From positions 35,052 to 99,051 of the forward strand of contig JBBRTB010000016.1 of NCBI GenBank assembly GCA_038244815.1: 64,000 nt of DNA, written 5' to 3'. Below are positions 16,166 to 24,590 of this stretch, piece after piece; the first letter of the stretch is position 1, and every line of letters starts with the position of its first letter. The notes under the pieces are model-generated. The model was given only the letters and a program-made list of their open reading frames with translations. It was not told the DNA's origin and searched no databases. Source of the stretch: DASVHS01 sp038244815 (lineage in GTDB: Bacteria; Acidobacteriota; Thermoanaerobaculia; Gp7-AA8). Position numbers and translations under genes: made by a program.

Positions 16166-16913
16166 CTGCATATTGTTGCTCGCCAGCGCGACCATGCTGC
16201 ACGCGTCGCCGGCACTCTTCAGTCCCGGATCCGAGTCGAGATGGATCGTAACGCGCGGCTCGTCGCCGGCCGGCACGCTCACCGTCCTCACCGGCTCCAC
16301 GGGAACCCGCGCCGAGCTCCGCTCTCCATCAGGCTCCCTCACCACACTCCTCGGCGGCAACGGGAGCGTGTGGATGCGCACGAGCAGCGGCGATGTCGAA
16401 CTGTCGTCACTCAGCGCCGCGACTCCGGAAACAACCGTAGCGGCGGCACTGCTCCTGCCGTTCACGACCACCAAAGGCGATACCGTGGAAACGAAGAAGG
16501 GCAAGGTGGCCACGTACGCGTTCCGCGGAGCTGCCGCCCGCTACACGTTCGACGGGAAGGGTCCGGCAAAGGTCGAAGTCGACCTCGGCGGCACGCCATA
16601 CACGCTGACGCGCAAATCGCTGTCGAGCACCTCGGCCGACGCCTCGACTTTCGCGATCCGGCCGAAGAAAGGCACCGCCTCCCGGCTGGCCCGCCTCTCC
16701 GGCGATCTCCTCGGACCCACGGATACGAGCGTGTCGGCGACGGCTGGTGGTAGAGGCGCAGGGAACACCGGACTCAAACTCAAGGACGGCGGCGACTACG
16801 CCGCCGTAGAGAAGCTCGAAAAGCGCGACACGGCCTGGAAAGCAAAACTCGATCAGGCTCTGACCGATTTTCAGCAGTCGGGCAAAGTCGGCAAAGCGCG
16901 GGAGGATCGGTGA
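16149..16913 (+). CDS. Secreted hypothetical protein (254 aa)
   Basis: N-terminal signal peptide (about residues 1-20, ILLLASATMLHAS), then a Ser/Thr/Gly-rich, probably beta-structured protein (GNGSVWMRTSSGDVELSSL, TTTKGDTVETKKGKVATYAF) ending in a charged helix (KLEKRDTAWKAKLDQALTDF). No family recognised. The start overlaps the end of the cyclase gene by 17 bp and its stop overlaps the start of the M48 protease by 1 nt, so all three are very probably one transcript. Its job may be tied to the protease, but this is only a context inference. Confidence 0.65.
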   Translation: MKSVASCILLLASATMLHASPALFSPGSESRWIVTRGSSPAGTLTVLTGSTGTRAELRSPSGSLTTLLGGNGSVWMRTSSGDVELSSLSAATPETTVAAALLLPFTTTKGDTVETKKGKVATYAFRGAAARYTFDGKGPAKVEVDLGGTPYTLTRKSLSSTSADASTFAIRPKKGTASRLARLSGDLLGPTDTSVSATAGGRGAGNTGLKLKDGGDYAAVEKLEKRDTAWKAKLDQALTDFQQSGKVGKAREDR

Positions 16914-17755
16914 TGAAGAGACTCACAGGCATCGCCACGGCCCTGGCGCTGACGGTCGCAGCATCGGCACAGGCGCAGTTCGGCGACATCCTCAAAAGAC
17001 TCGACCCCAGCAAGATCAAGAAAGGGGCACAAGTCGTCCATCAGGCTTCACACGAATTCACCGAGGATGAGGAGGCGGACATCGGACGGGTCGTGGCCGC
17101 GCGCATCCTGGCGACGTATCCGATGGCAGGCAACGACAAGGTGCAGAAGTACGTGACACTGGTCGGCAACACCGTGGCGGCGTACAGCACGCGCCCCACG
17201 CTGGAGTGGCACTTCGCCGTCATCGAGGCACCCTTCGTCAACGCCTTTTCGGCGCCGGGCGGCTTCGTGTTCGTCACCACCGATGCGCTCAAGCAGATGC
17301 ATTCCGAAGCGGAGCTCGCCGCCGTCCTCGGCCACGAGATCGCACACGTGACACAGAAGCACATTCTCAAAGAGGTCAAACGCGCCAACACCATCAATGC
17401 CGGAGTCGATCTGGCCAAAGCGAGCTCGGGCGGCTCGTTCCTGACCGACGAGATGGGCGAGAAGATCGGCAAGATCGCGTACGAGAAGCTGTTCACAACC
17501 GGTCTGTCCCGCCGCGACGAGGAGGAAGCGGACACGATCGGCACCGAGATCGCCGGCCAGGCGGGCTACAAGGCCAGCGAGTTCCTGACCTTCCTCGAGG
17601 ATCTCAAGAAGCTCGAAGGCTCGAAAGAAACGAGCATGCTGACGGCGACGCATCCGAGTCCGGACGACCGGATGAAGTACCTCCGCCCGAAGCTCAGGAA
17701 CGACAACGGCGGCGTGGTCCTGGCGGAACGCTGGGTCGAGTGGACGCGGTCCTGA
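16913..17755 (+). CDS. Secreted M48-family zinc metalloprotease
   Basis: 280-residue M48 peptidase (BepA/LoiP-like, without a TPR tail). A signal peptide ends near SAQAQF (about residue 22). The zinc site HEIAH is at about 141-145 and the third ligand Glu lies in RRDEEEADTIG at about 203-208. Upstream are FVNAFSAPGGFVFVTT and the terminal THPSPDDRMKYL, both family hallmarks. It is probably periplasmic and takes part in envelope protein quality control. The ATG at 16913 uses the A of the preceding TGA stop; a GTG one codon earlier is possible. It is followed 5 bp later by the DUF4097-like gene. Confidence 0.9.
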   Translation: MKRLTGIATALALTVAASAQAQFGDILKRLDPSKIKKGAQVVHQASHEFTEDEEADIGRVVAARILATYPMAGNDKVQKYVTLVGNTVAAYSTRPTLEWHFAVIEAPFVNAFSAPGGFVFVTTDALKQMHSEAELAAVLGHEIAHVTQKHILKEVKRANTINAGVDLAKASSGGSFLTDEMGEKIGKIAYEKLFTTGLSRRDEEEADTIGTEIAGQAGYKASEFLTFLEDLKKLEGSKETSMLTATHPSPDDRMKYLRPKLRNDNGGVVLAERWVEWTRS

Positions 17756-17760
17756 TCGTC

Positions 17761-18426
17761 ATGCGCAAGACCACGCTCGCACTGATCTTTCTGTTGGCCA
17801 CCGCCCTCCCCGCGGCCGCGGAGCAGGTGCGTCACACGTTTCAGTCGTCGGTCGCGCGCGGCGACGTACAGCGCGTGATCATCGATGTGCCCGCCGCGGA
17901 TGTCGGCATCCGCAACGGTGCCGGCGACAAACTGGCGGTATCGGGATGGGTCTCCCGCGATCCGGACAGCGACCGCAACCGCGACAAGGAGCAACGCATC
18001 GTTGACGACACATCGGTCGTGATCGAGGTGAAGAACGGCGAGGCCACGGTCCGCCGCCAGTTCGGACCACAGGCGCAGAGCTGGCGCGCCGGCATGTTCA
18101 GCAACTACCACGTGACGGTGGAAGTGCCGCGCGGTCTGAACATCGACGTGCAGACGCGGTACGGCGACGTCACCATCGAGGGAAGCTTCGGCGACATCGA
18201 CGTCGACCTGCGTGCCGGTGACATCGATGTGCGCATCCCGAAAAAGGACGTGCGCCAGCTCAACGCCTCGGCACGCATCGGCGATGTACGTACGCGGATC
18301 GGCGACGAGATCGTGCAGCGCGAAGGGGTGTTCCCCGGCAAGACGCGATACGCGAACCCCGAGGGACGCACGATCGTGAACGTGCACGTGACCGCCGGCG
18401 ACGTCAACGTGGATTTGACGCCGTAG
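17761..18426 (+). CDS. Secreted DUF4097-like beta-solenoid protein
   Basis: 221-residue exported protein: signal peptide MRKTTLALIFLLATALPAAA cleaved before EQ. It is followed by short repeated beta strands with Gly-Asp turns (VPRGLNIDVQTRYGDVTIEG, FGDIDVDLRAGDIDVRIPKK, ASARIGDVRTRIGDE, TAGDVNVDLTP), the pattern of DUF4097/putative-adhesin proteins. The domain may bind or shield at the envelope, but no activity is known. Last gene of the cyclase-hypothetical-M48 run; its 3' end overlaps convergent cca by 23 bp. Confidence 0.72.
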   Translation: MRKTTLALIFLLATALPAAAEQVRHTFQSSVARGDVQRVIIDVPAADVGIRNGAGDKLAVSGWVSRDPDSDRNRDKEQRIVDDTSVVIEVKNGEATVRRQFGPQAQSWRAGMFSNYHVTVEVPRGLNIDVQTRYGDVTIEGSFGDIDVDLRAGDIDVRIPKKDVRQLNASARIGDVRTRIGDEIVQREGVFPGKTRYANPEGRTIVNVHVTAGDVNVDLTP

Positions 18427-19450
18427 CCACGAAGCGCCTGGCCTCCTCTTTCGTCTTCACCTGGCCACGGATCTGCGCCTCGAGAAGTGCGCGCTTGCGC
18501 CGGCCCAGCTCCGGTCCTTCCTCGATGCCCATCTCTTCACCGGTGAGGAGAGTGCGAATGCCGAAGTCCGGCATCGTCACCCGGTCATCGCGGCCGAGGG
18601 CGCGAAGAACGGCCGGGAGTTGCCGCGCCACGAGCTCGCCGGAGTCATACAACGGCACGCGCAAGTCATCGCTCATCGCCAGCAATGACTGGAGAGCGGT
18701 GACCTCGCGCAGGAGCTCCGCGCTCCATCGCCATCGTTTCGCATATTGCTTGGGATGAGCGACGAGCAGCGCGTATGCGCCTGCCAGCGACACATCGTCC
18801 GTCGGCGCGGCCTGGAGCTCCCGCCCGAAGAGGGGAAGGTCGAGGCCCGTGGAGCGCAGCAGCGAAACGGCCTGGCGGAACCTTCCGGCCGAGAGAATGA
18901 TCGACAACTCGAACGTGATGCGCTCGGCGGCGACGGCGGTGAGCAGCGAGGCTCGGGTTCGGATCGCATCCACCGTGGACAGATCGATCTCGAATGCGTA
19001 GCGCACCGCCATCCGCACGGCCTTGAGGCAGCGCAGCGGGTCGTCGTCGAAGTTCTCCGCGGCAATCATGCGCACCACGCCGTCGCGCAGGTCGTCCCGG
19101 CCGCCGTGCGGATCGAGCAGCGTGCCGTCACGCAGCGATACGGCCATGGCGTTGACGGTGAAGTCGCGCCTGGCCAGGTCCGCCCCGATGTCGTGATCGA
19201 GGATCTCCGCGAAGTCGTAGACACGGTCACCCTCGACGACACGCCATGCGCTGAGGTGTTCGCCCGTGCCCAGCCGGATCACACGCCGGCTGATCGACTC
19301 CGCGCAGCGGCGCGGGTCGTCGCAGGCGATGTCGGCATCCGCGGGCTCGAGGTCCAGCAGCAGGTCGCGGACCGCACCGCCGACGACATAGCAATCCGGG
19401 GGGAGCGACGCCAGTCTGGTGAATCGTCGCACCAGCTCGTCACGCAACAT
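18404..19450 (-). CDS. cca: tRNA CCA-adding enzyme / poly(A) polymerase family nucleotidyltransferase
   Basis: 348-residue class II nucleotidyltransferase. The head domain shows VVGGAVRDLLLD (about 22-33), the metal-binding D-A-D in PADADIAC, ARRDFTVNAMAVSLRDG and LDPHGGRDDL; the neck shows DPLRCLKAVRMAVRYAFEID. Length fits CCA-adding enzymes without an HD domain. Encoding matters here because tRNA-Thr in this window lacks a genomic CCA. The ATG at 19450 overlaps the FAH-family gene by 11 bp. CCA-adding, A-adding and poly(A) activities cannot be separated by eye. Confidence 0.88.
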   Translation of the reverse strand: MLRDELVRRFTRLASLPPDCYVVGGAVRDLLLDLEPADADIACDDPRRCAESISRRVIRLGTGEHLSAWRVVEGDRVYDFAEILDHDIGADLARRDFTVNAMAVSLRDGTLLDPHGGRDDLRDGVVRMIAAENFDDDPLRCLKAVRMAVRYAFEIDLSTVDAIRTRASLLTAVAAERITFELSIILSAGRFRQAVSLLRSTGLDLPLFGRELQAAPTDDVSLAGAYALLVAHPKQYAKRWRWSAELLREVTALQSLLAMSDDLRVPLYDSGELVARQLPAVLRALGRDDRVTMPDFGIRTLLTGEEMGIEEGPELGRRKRALLEAQIRGQVKTKEEARRFVATASNPR

Positions 19451-20102
19451 GATTGCGCAACGTGCCGATACCCTCGATCTCCACTTCCACTTCGTCGCCT
19501 TCGCCGAGCGGGCCCACGCCGGCCGGCGTTCCGGTGCAGATCACGTCGCCGGGGAGAAGGGTCATGACCGAGGAGATGAACTCGATGAGGAAGTCGCACT
19601 TGAAGATCATGTCGCGCGTGTTGCCATTCTGCTTGACCTCGCCGTTGACGCGCGTGATGAGACTGAGTGCCGAAGGATCGAGGTCGGTCTCGATTTCCGG
19701 CCCGATCGGGCAGAAGGTGTCGAAGCTCTTGGCGCGCGTGAACTGCACGTCCTTCTTCTGCAGATCGCGCGCGGTCACGTCGTTGGCGCACGTGAATCCG
19801 AGGACGAAGTTGCGCCACTGGGCCCTGGGGACGTTGCGGGCGCGCTTGCCCATGACGATGGCCAGCTCGCCCTCGTAGTCGACGCGCTGCGATTGCGGCG
19901 GACGGACGATCGTTCCGCCGGGCGGAAGAATGGAAGTGGGCGGCTTGAGGAAGATGATCGGCTCGCTGGGAGCGTCGTTGCCGAGCTCTCTGGCATGCTC
20001 TGCGTAATTCCGGCCCACGCAGACGATCTTGCTCGGGGCCACGACCGCGGCCGGATCGGCCGGAGTGGACGCTTCATCGACGAAACGCGCCAGCTTCATC
20101 AT
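19440..20102 (-). CDS. Fumarylacetoacetate hydrolase (FAH) family protein
   Basis: 220-residue single-domain FAH-fold protein with the N-terminal KIVCVGRNYAEHA, the metal-site stretch RVDYEGELAIVMGK, the block LGFTCANDVTARDLQ, and the closing GDVICTGTPAGVGPL. These are the residues shared by acylpyruvases and oxaloacetate decarboxylase/tautomerase members (FAHD1-like). It probably acts on a small 2-oxo acid with Mg2+ or Mn2+; substrate not assignable. Start at the first of two tandem ATGs (20102). Divergent from hpt with only 23 bp between, and coupled to cca by overlap. Confidence 0.88.
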   Translation of the reverse strand: MMKLARFVDEASTPADPAAVVAPSKIVCVGRNYAEHARELGNDAPSEPIIFLKPPTSILPPGGTIVRPPQSQRVDYEGELAIVMGKRARNVPRAQWRNFVLGFTCANDVTARDLQKKDVQFTRAKSFDTFCPIGPEIETDLDPSALSLITRVNGEVKQNGNTRDMIFKCDFLIEFISSVMTLLPGDVICTGTPAGVGPLGEGDEVEVEIEGIGTLRNHVA

Positions 20103-20125
20103 GCCTACGTTATCATTCGCGGCCG

Positions 20126-20644
20126 ATGGCACAGACGACATTGTTCTCGCGCGACGAGATCCAGACGCGCGTCGCCGAGATGGCCAAGCAGATCAGCGGC
20201 GATTTCGGCGACGGCTCCGAGCTCATCGCGCTCTGCGTCCTCAAGGGTGCGGTCTTCTTCTGCACCGACCTCGTCCGCAACATGTCCATCGACGTAGCGC
20301 TCGACTTCATCCAGATCTCCAGCTACGGAAACCAGAAATACTCCTCCGGCGTGGTGACGATCCTCAAAGAACCGCAACTGGACATGCGCGGCAAGTCCGT
20401 GCTCATCGTCGAAGACATCATCGACAGCGGCCTGTCCATGCGCGAGGTGTTCAACTACATCGAGAGCCGCGGCGCTGCGAAAGTGAAGACAGCGACCTTC
20501 CTGGATAAGCCCAAAGCCCGCAGGGTGCCGTTCAACGCCGACTACGTCGGCTTCTCGATCGAGCCGCAGTTCGTCGTCGGCTACGGCCTCGACTTCGCCG
20601 AGAAGTACCGCAACATCCCCGAGGTGCAGGTGCTGTCGGACTGA
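20126..20644 (+). CDS. hpt: Hypoxanthine phosphoribosyltransferase
   Basis: 172-residue type I phosphoribosyltransferase of purine salvage. It has the PRPP loop SVLIVEDIIDSGLSM (about 91-105), LCVLKGAVFFCTDLVR earlier, and the hood region DKPKARRVPFNADYVGF with FVVGYGLDFAEKYRNIP, as in bacterial HGPRTs that prefer hypoxanthine and guanine. TATCAT lies 9 nt before the ATG and no Shine-Dalgarno is visible. A GC hairpin at 20651-20670 separates it from convergent uppP. Confidence 0.95.
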   Translation: MAQTTLFSRDEIQTRVAEMAKQISGDFGDGSELIALCVLKGAVFFCTDLVRNMSIDVALDFIQISSYGNQKYSSGVVTILKEPQLDMRGKSVLIVEDIIDSGLSMREVFNYIESRGAAKVKTATFLDKPKARRVPFNADYVGFSIEPQFVVGYGLDFAEKYRNIPEVQVLSD

Positions 20645-20650
20645 GCCTTC

Positions 20651-20670
20651 CCGTCCGGCATTCCGGGCGG
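20651..20670. terminator. Hairpin between convergent hpt and uppP
   Basis: CCGTCCGG and CCGGGCGG pair (one G-T) around CATT, 7 nt after the hpt stop. Neither side has a clear T run, so termination strength is uncertain. Confidence 0.35.
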
Positions 20671-20674
20671 CCCT

Positions 20675-21502
20675 TCAGGATGAGATGCGGCCGCTGGCGA
20701 GCAGCACGATCATCAGCAGCCCCAGCGCGTACCGGTAGTAGATGAACACCGACGTCGTATGCGTGCGCAGGTAGCGGATCAGGAACCAGATCGACGCGTA
20801 GCCGGAGATGAATGCCACGGCGATGGCGACGATAATCGGCGTCCATCCCAGCGCCGCCAGATGGGCGCGCTCGTGAACGAGCTCCAGCATGCCCGCGCCG
20901 CCGACGGCGGGAATGCTCAGCAGAAACGAGTAACGCGCGGCCGTCGGGCGATCGATCTTCCGGAACAGCGCAGCCATGATCGTCGAGCCACTGCGCGAGG
21001 AGCCGGGGATCAGCGCCAGACACTGGCCGAGACCGATGGCCACGCCGTCGGGCACGCGCATGGCGTCGAAGCCCTTCAACTCTTTTCGCCTGACATACAG
21101 CTCGGCCAGCTGCAGCAGGACCGCCACCACGATCACCATCACCGTGATCACCCACAGCCCGCGAAACACCGACTCGACGTACTTCTTCAGCAGCAGCCCC
21201 AGAACGACGATGGGAATCGTGCCGATGACGACCAGCCAGGCCTCGCGTGAATCGGTGTCGGTGAGCGGGTGCCGGTTCACCAGTCCGCGGAAGAACCCGG
21301 CCACGAGCCGGATGATGTCACCCCGGAAATAGATGATCGCCGCGAACCAGGTCCCGAACTGGATGACCGCCGACGCCGCCGCGCCGGGATCGCCCCAGCC
21401 CAGAAGCACCGGAATGATCTCGAGATGAGCGGTGGATGAAACGGGGATGAATTCTGTCAGGCCCTGGACCAGACCGAGAACAATCGCTTGGATGATGGAC
21501 AT
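20675..21502 (-). CDS. uppP: Undecaprenyl-diphosphatase UppP (BacA)
   Basis: 275-residue polytopic membrane enzyme that dephosphorylates undecaprenyl pyrophosphate, recycling the lipid carrier used by MraY, MurG and glycan transferases. Both active-site motifs are present: QGLTEFIPVSSTAHL near residues 13-27 and LIPGSSRSGSTIMAALF near 163-179. Several membrane segments separate them, e.g. AWLVVIGTIPIVVLGLLL. It confers bacitracin resistance when overproduced in other species. Downstream of rnj with a 22-bp gap, possibly co-transcribed. Confidence 0.95.
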   Translation of the reverse strand: MSIIQAIVLGLVQGLTEFIPVSSTAHLEIIPVLLGWGDPGAAASAVIQFGTWFAAIIYFRGDIIRLVAGFFRGLVNRHPLTDTDSREAWLVVIGTIPIVVLGLLLKKYVESVFRGLWVITVMVIVVAVLLQLAELYVRRKELKGFDAMRVPDGVAIGLGQCLALIPGSSRSGSTIMAALFRKIDRPTAARYSFLLSIPAVGGAGMLELVHERAHLAALGWTPIIVAIAVAFISGYASIWFLIRYLRTHTTSVFIYYRYALGLLMIVLLASGRISS

Positions 21503-21524
21503 AGTAAATCCGAGATTCAGCCTC

Positions 21525-23201
21525 TCACATCTCCCAGATGACCGGCAGGATCAGCGGACGCCGTCCCATGGTCTTGCGGAAGTACCGCTTGAGCAGCGTC
21601 CGCATTTTCTCCTGAAGCACGTCGGAGTCGCGCAACCCGTCGGTGGCACTTTCGGTAAGCATGCCAACAAGCTGCCGGCGCACTTCGTCCAGCACGTCCT
21701 GACTGGCGTCGACATGAACGAGGCCACGGGTGATGATCTCGGGGTCGCGGATCAGTCGTCCGCTCGAATCGATGGCGACGACGACGATGACGAAGCCATC
21801 CTCGGCCAGATGCTGGCGGTCGCGGACTACCACTTCCGGCACTTCCTCGGACTCCGCGTCGATAAAGACCTTGCCGTTCGCCACGCGCTCCTCGAGCACG
21901 CGCACCTCGCCGGCGTCGATCTCCGCGACCTGCCCGTTGGTGATGACCACGCCGTGGGGCACGCCGACCGACTGGCCGAGACGGGCGTGATGAATGAGAT
22001 GCCGCAGGGTGCCGTGAATGGGAACCAGGAACCTGGGCCTGGTCAGATTGAGCATCAGCTTCAGCTCCTCTTCGCAGGCGTGACCGGAGACATGCACGTC
22101 GGGATGCTCGTGCGAGATCACCTCGGCACCGCGCCGGTAGAGATTGTCGATGACGTGGGCGATGGCCCGCTCGTTCCCGGGAATCGTGCGCGCGGAGATC
22201 ACCACCGTGTCCCCTTCCCCGATGACGATCTGCTTGTGCTCGCCGATGGCCATCCGCGATAACGCCGACGCCGGCTCGCCCTGTGTGCCTGTGGTCATGA
22301 TGACCAGTTTTCGGGGCTCGAGATCGGCCGAGCTGGCGCGCGCCTCGCGCGGGAACCTCAGGTAGCCGAGTCGCTCCGCGGTCTCGATGTTGTCGACGAG
22401 CGAGCGTCCGATCAGGAGAACCTTGCGGTTGTGCCGCCGTGCCGTGTCGATGACTTGCTGGACGCGGTGAATGTGCGACGCGAACGTGGTGGCGATGATG
22501 CGCCCATTGGCGTTCGCAAAAATCCGGTCGAGGGCGCCCCCGACGGTGCGCTCGGACGGGCAATGTCCGGCCACGAGGGCATTCGTCGAGTCGCTCATCA
22601 GCGCCAGCACCCCGCGCTCACCGTATTCGGCAAACCTGGCGATGTCGGTTGGTTTGGCATCGATCGGCGTGTGATCGATCTTGAAGTCGCCCGTGTGGAC
22701 GATCGTGCCCGCCGGCGTGGTGATGGCCAGGCCGATAGCGTCGACGATCGAATGCGTGACACGGATGGCTTCGATGCGGAACGGCCCCGTCTCGACGACT
22801 TCACGCGGCATGATCTCGCGCAGGTCGATGCCTTCGATGCCGAACTCCTCGAGCTTGTCGCGCACGAAGCCGAGCGTCAGCGGCATTCCGTAGACCGGCA
22901 GCGGAACACGCTCCACGAGGAACGGCAACGCCCCGATATGGTCCTCGTGACCGTGGGTCAGAAAAACGGCCCGGAACTTCACGGCGTTGTCGTAGATGTA
23001 CGACATGTCCGGCACGATCACATCGACGCCGAGCGTGGCCGAGTCGGGGAACATCATGCCGCAGTCGACGACGATGGCTTCGCCGCCGTACTCGTAGATC
23101 ATGCAGTTCATGCCGATCTCGCCGAGTCCGCCTAACGGGATGATTCTCAGAGGCGCCGGTTTGCCGGGTTGCCCGGTTTCTTGTGTGTAGGAATCCGACA
23201 T
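21525..23201 (-). CDS. rnj: Ribonuclease J
   Basis: 558-residue metallo-beta-lactamase/beta-CASP ribonuclease. HGHEDH at about 83-88 gives the zinc ligands; IVHTGDFKIDHTP and LMSDSTNAL, with SERTV following, are the beta-CASP hallmarks; the C-terminal domain ends with RRPLILPVIWEM. It has 5'-3' exonuclease and endonuclease roles in RNA decay and maturation. The ATG at 23201 was chosen; its upstream region has no Shine-Dalgarno. The peptide TGQPGKPAP just after the start is encoded by an octamer repeat whose inverted partner lies upstream of the start codon, so the initiation region sits in the loop of a possible hairpin. Confidence 0.94.
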   Translation of the reverse strand: MSDSYTQETGQPGKPAPLRIIPLGGLGEIGMNCMIYEYGGEAIVVDCGMMFPDSATLGVDVIVPDMSYIYDNAVKFRAVFLTHGHEDHIGALPFLVERVPLPVYGMPLTLGFVRDKLEEFGIEGIDLREIMPREVVETGPFRIEAIRVTHSIVDAIGLAITTPAGTIVHTGDFKIDHTPIDAKPTDIARFAEYGERGVLALMSDSTNALVAGHCPSERTVGGALDRIFANANGRIIATTFASHIHRVQQVIDTARRHNRKVLLIGRSLVDNIETAERLGYLRFPREARASSADLEPRKLVIMTTGTQGEPASALSRMAIGEHKQIVIGEGDTVVISARTIPGNERAIAHVIDNLYRRGAEVISHEHPDVHVSGHACEEELKLMLNLTRPRFLVPIHGTLRHLIHHARLGQSVGVPHGVVITNGQVAEIDAGEVRVLEERVANGKVFIDAESEEVPEVVVRDRQHLAEDGFVIVVVAIDSSGRLIRDPEIITRGLVHVDASQDVLDEVRRQLVGMLTESATDGLRDSDVLQEKMRTLLKRYFRKTMGRRPLILPVIWEM

Positions 23202-23258
23202 TGTCTTAGACCCGGCTACCCGGCAACCCGATAACCCGGCAACCCGTTCACGCAGCAA
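23157..23258. repeat. Octamer arrays flanking the rnj start codon
   Basis: The right array (23211-23250, decaying to 23258) has CCCGGCTA, CCCGGCAA, CCCGATAA, CCCGGCAA and CCCGTTCA in phase. The left array inside rnj (about 23157-23178) has TTGCCGGG and TTGCCCGG, the inverted unit. A related array lies at 54378-54412. Confidence 0.7.
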
Positions 23259-23262
23259 CCGG

Positions 23263-24555
23263 TCACGGATAGATCCGGTTCAACATGCGCGGATACGGAA
23301 TGGTCTCGCGCAAGTGTGGCACGCCGCTCACCCACGCCACCATGCGCTCGATACCCATCCCGAATCCAGAGTGCGGGAAGGTGCCGTACTTGCGAACATC
23401 GAGATACCACTGGAATTTGTCGATGGGCAGGTTGTGGTCCTTGATGCGCTGGAGCAGCAGATCGTGATCGTGAATGCGCTGGGAGCCGCCGATGATCTCG
23501 CCGTAGCCCTCGGGCGCGATCATGTCCAGACCGAGAACCACATCCGGATCCTTCGGATCGGGCTGCATGTAGAACGCTTTGATCGAGGTCGGATAGCGCG
23601 AGATCATCACGGGCCGGTCGAATGAATTCGCGATGACCGTCTCCTCGTCGCCGCCGAAGTCGTCACCGAAGCTGACGTTCATGCCCTTCGTCTTCAGGAG
23701 CTCGATGGCTTCGCGATAGGTGATGCGCGGGAACGGCTTCTTCACGTTCTCCAGCTTCGTCACGTCGCGCTCGAGCGTCTTCAGCTCTTCCTGGCAGCGA
23801 TCGAGCGCGCGCCCGACCAGATATTCGACGAAGTCCTCGGCCAGTCTCTCGAGACCGTCGAACTCGAGAAAGGCCACCTCGGGCTCGACCATCCAGAACT
23901 CCATGAGGTGCCGCCGCGTCTTCGATTTCTCGGCGCGGAACGTCGGCCCGAAGCAGTAGACGCGTCCGAACGCCGCGGCCGCGGGCTCGAGATAAAGCTG
24001 ACCCGATTGCGACAGGTAGGCCTTCTCGCCGAAATAATCGGTCTCGAAGAGCGTGGACGTTCCCTCCGCTGCATTCGCGGTGAGGATCGGCGAGTCGATC
24101 AGGACGAAGTCGCGGTCGTAGAAGAAATCGCGGATGCCCTTCTCGATCTCATTGCGCACGCGCAGCACGGCGTACTGCTTCGAGGAGCGCAGCCAGAGAT
24201 GCCGCAGGTCCATGAGGAACGCCGTGCCGTGCTCTTTGGGCGTGATCGGATAGTCCTGGGCCAGCTGCATGACCTGGAACGACTCGACGCCGAGCTCCAC
24301 CCCGCCCGGCGCGCGCTGCTCGGCACGCACGGTCCCGGTGACGCGCACGCTCGACTCCTGCGTCACTTCCTCGGCGGCCTTCCACGTCTCCTCGGAGACC
24401 TCCTTCCGGAAGACCACGCACTGCAGGTAGCCGCTGCCGTCGCGGATGATCGGAAACTGCAGCTTCCCCGAGCTGCGCTTGTTGTAAAGCCAGCCGTCGA
24501 TGGTGACCGTTTCGCCGATGTGCTGCGGGAGCTCCTTGATGCGGACAGAGGACAT
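23263..24555 (-). CDS. asnS: Asparaginyl-tRNA synthetase
   Basis: 430-residue class IIb synthetase: N-terminal OB-fold anticodon domain (VTIDGWLYNKRSSGKLQF, PIIRDG), class II motif 2 around TFRAEKSKTRRHLMEFWMVE, and motif 3 in HSGFGMGIERMVAWV. It charges tRNA-Asn directly. The AsnRS rather than AspRS/LysRS identity is taken from the overall pattern and the compact length. Start ATG 24555 is preceded 10 nt upstream by a perfect TATAAT box on the same strand, implying a leader of only a few nucleotides. Confidence 0.92.
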   Translation of the reverse strand: MSSVRIKELPQHIGETVTIDGWLYNKRSSGKLQFPIIRDGSGYLQCVVFRKEVSEETWKAAEEVTQESSVRVTGTVRAEQRAPGGVELGVESFQVMQLAQDYPITPKEHGTAFLMDLRHLWLRSSKQYAVLRVRNEIEKGIRDFFYDRDFVLIDSPILTANAAEGTSTLFETDYFGEKAYLSQSGQLYLEPAAAAFGRVYCFGPTFRAEKSKTRRHLMEFWMVEPEVAFLEFDGLERLAEDFVEYLVGRALDRCQEELKTLERDVTKLENVKKPFPRITYREAIELLKTKGMNVSFGDDFGGDEETVIANSFDRPVMISRYPTSIKAFYMQPDPKDPDVVLGLDMIAPEGYGEIIGGSQRIHDHDLLLQRIKDHNLPIDKFQWYLDVRKYGTFPHSGFGMGIERMVAWVSGVPHLRETIPYPRMLNRIYP

Positions 24556-24590
24556 AAGGCGGCGGATTATAGCGGCCCTCATTCCGCGCG

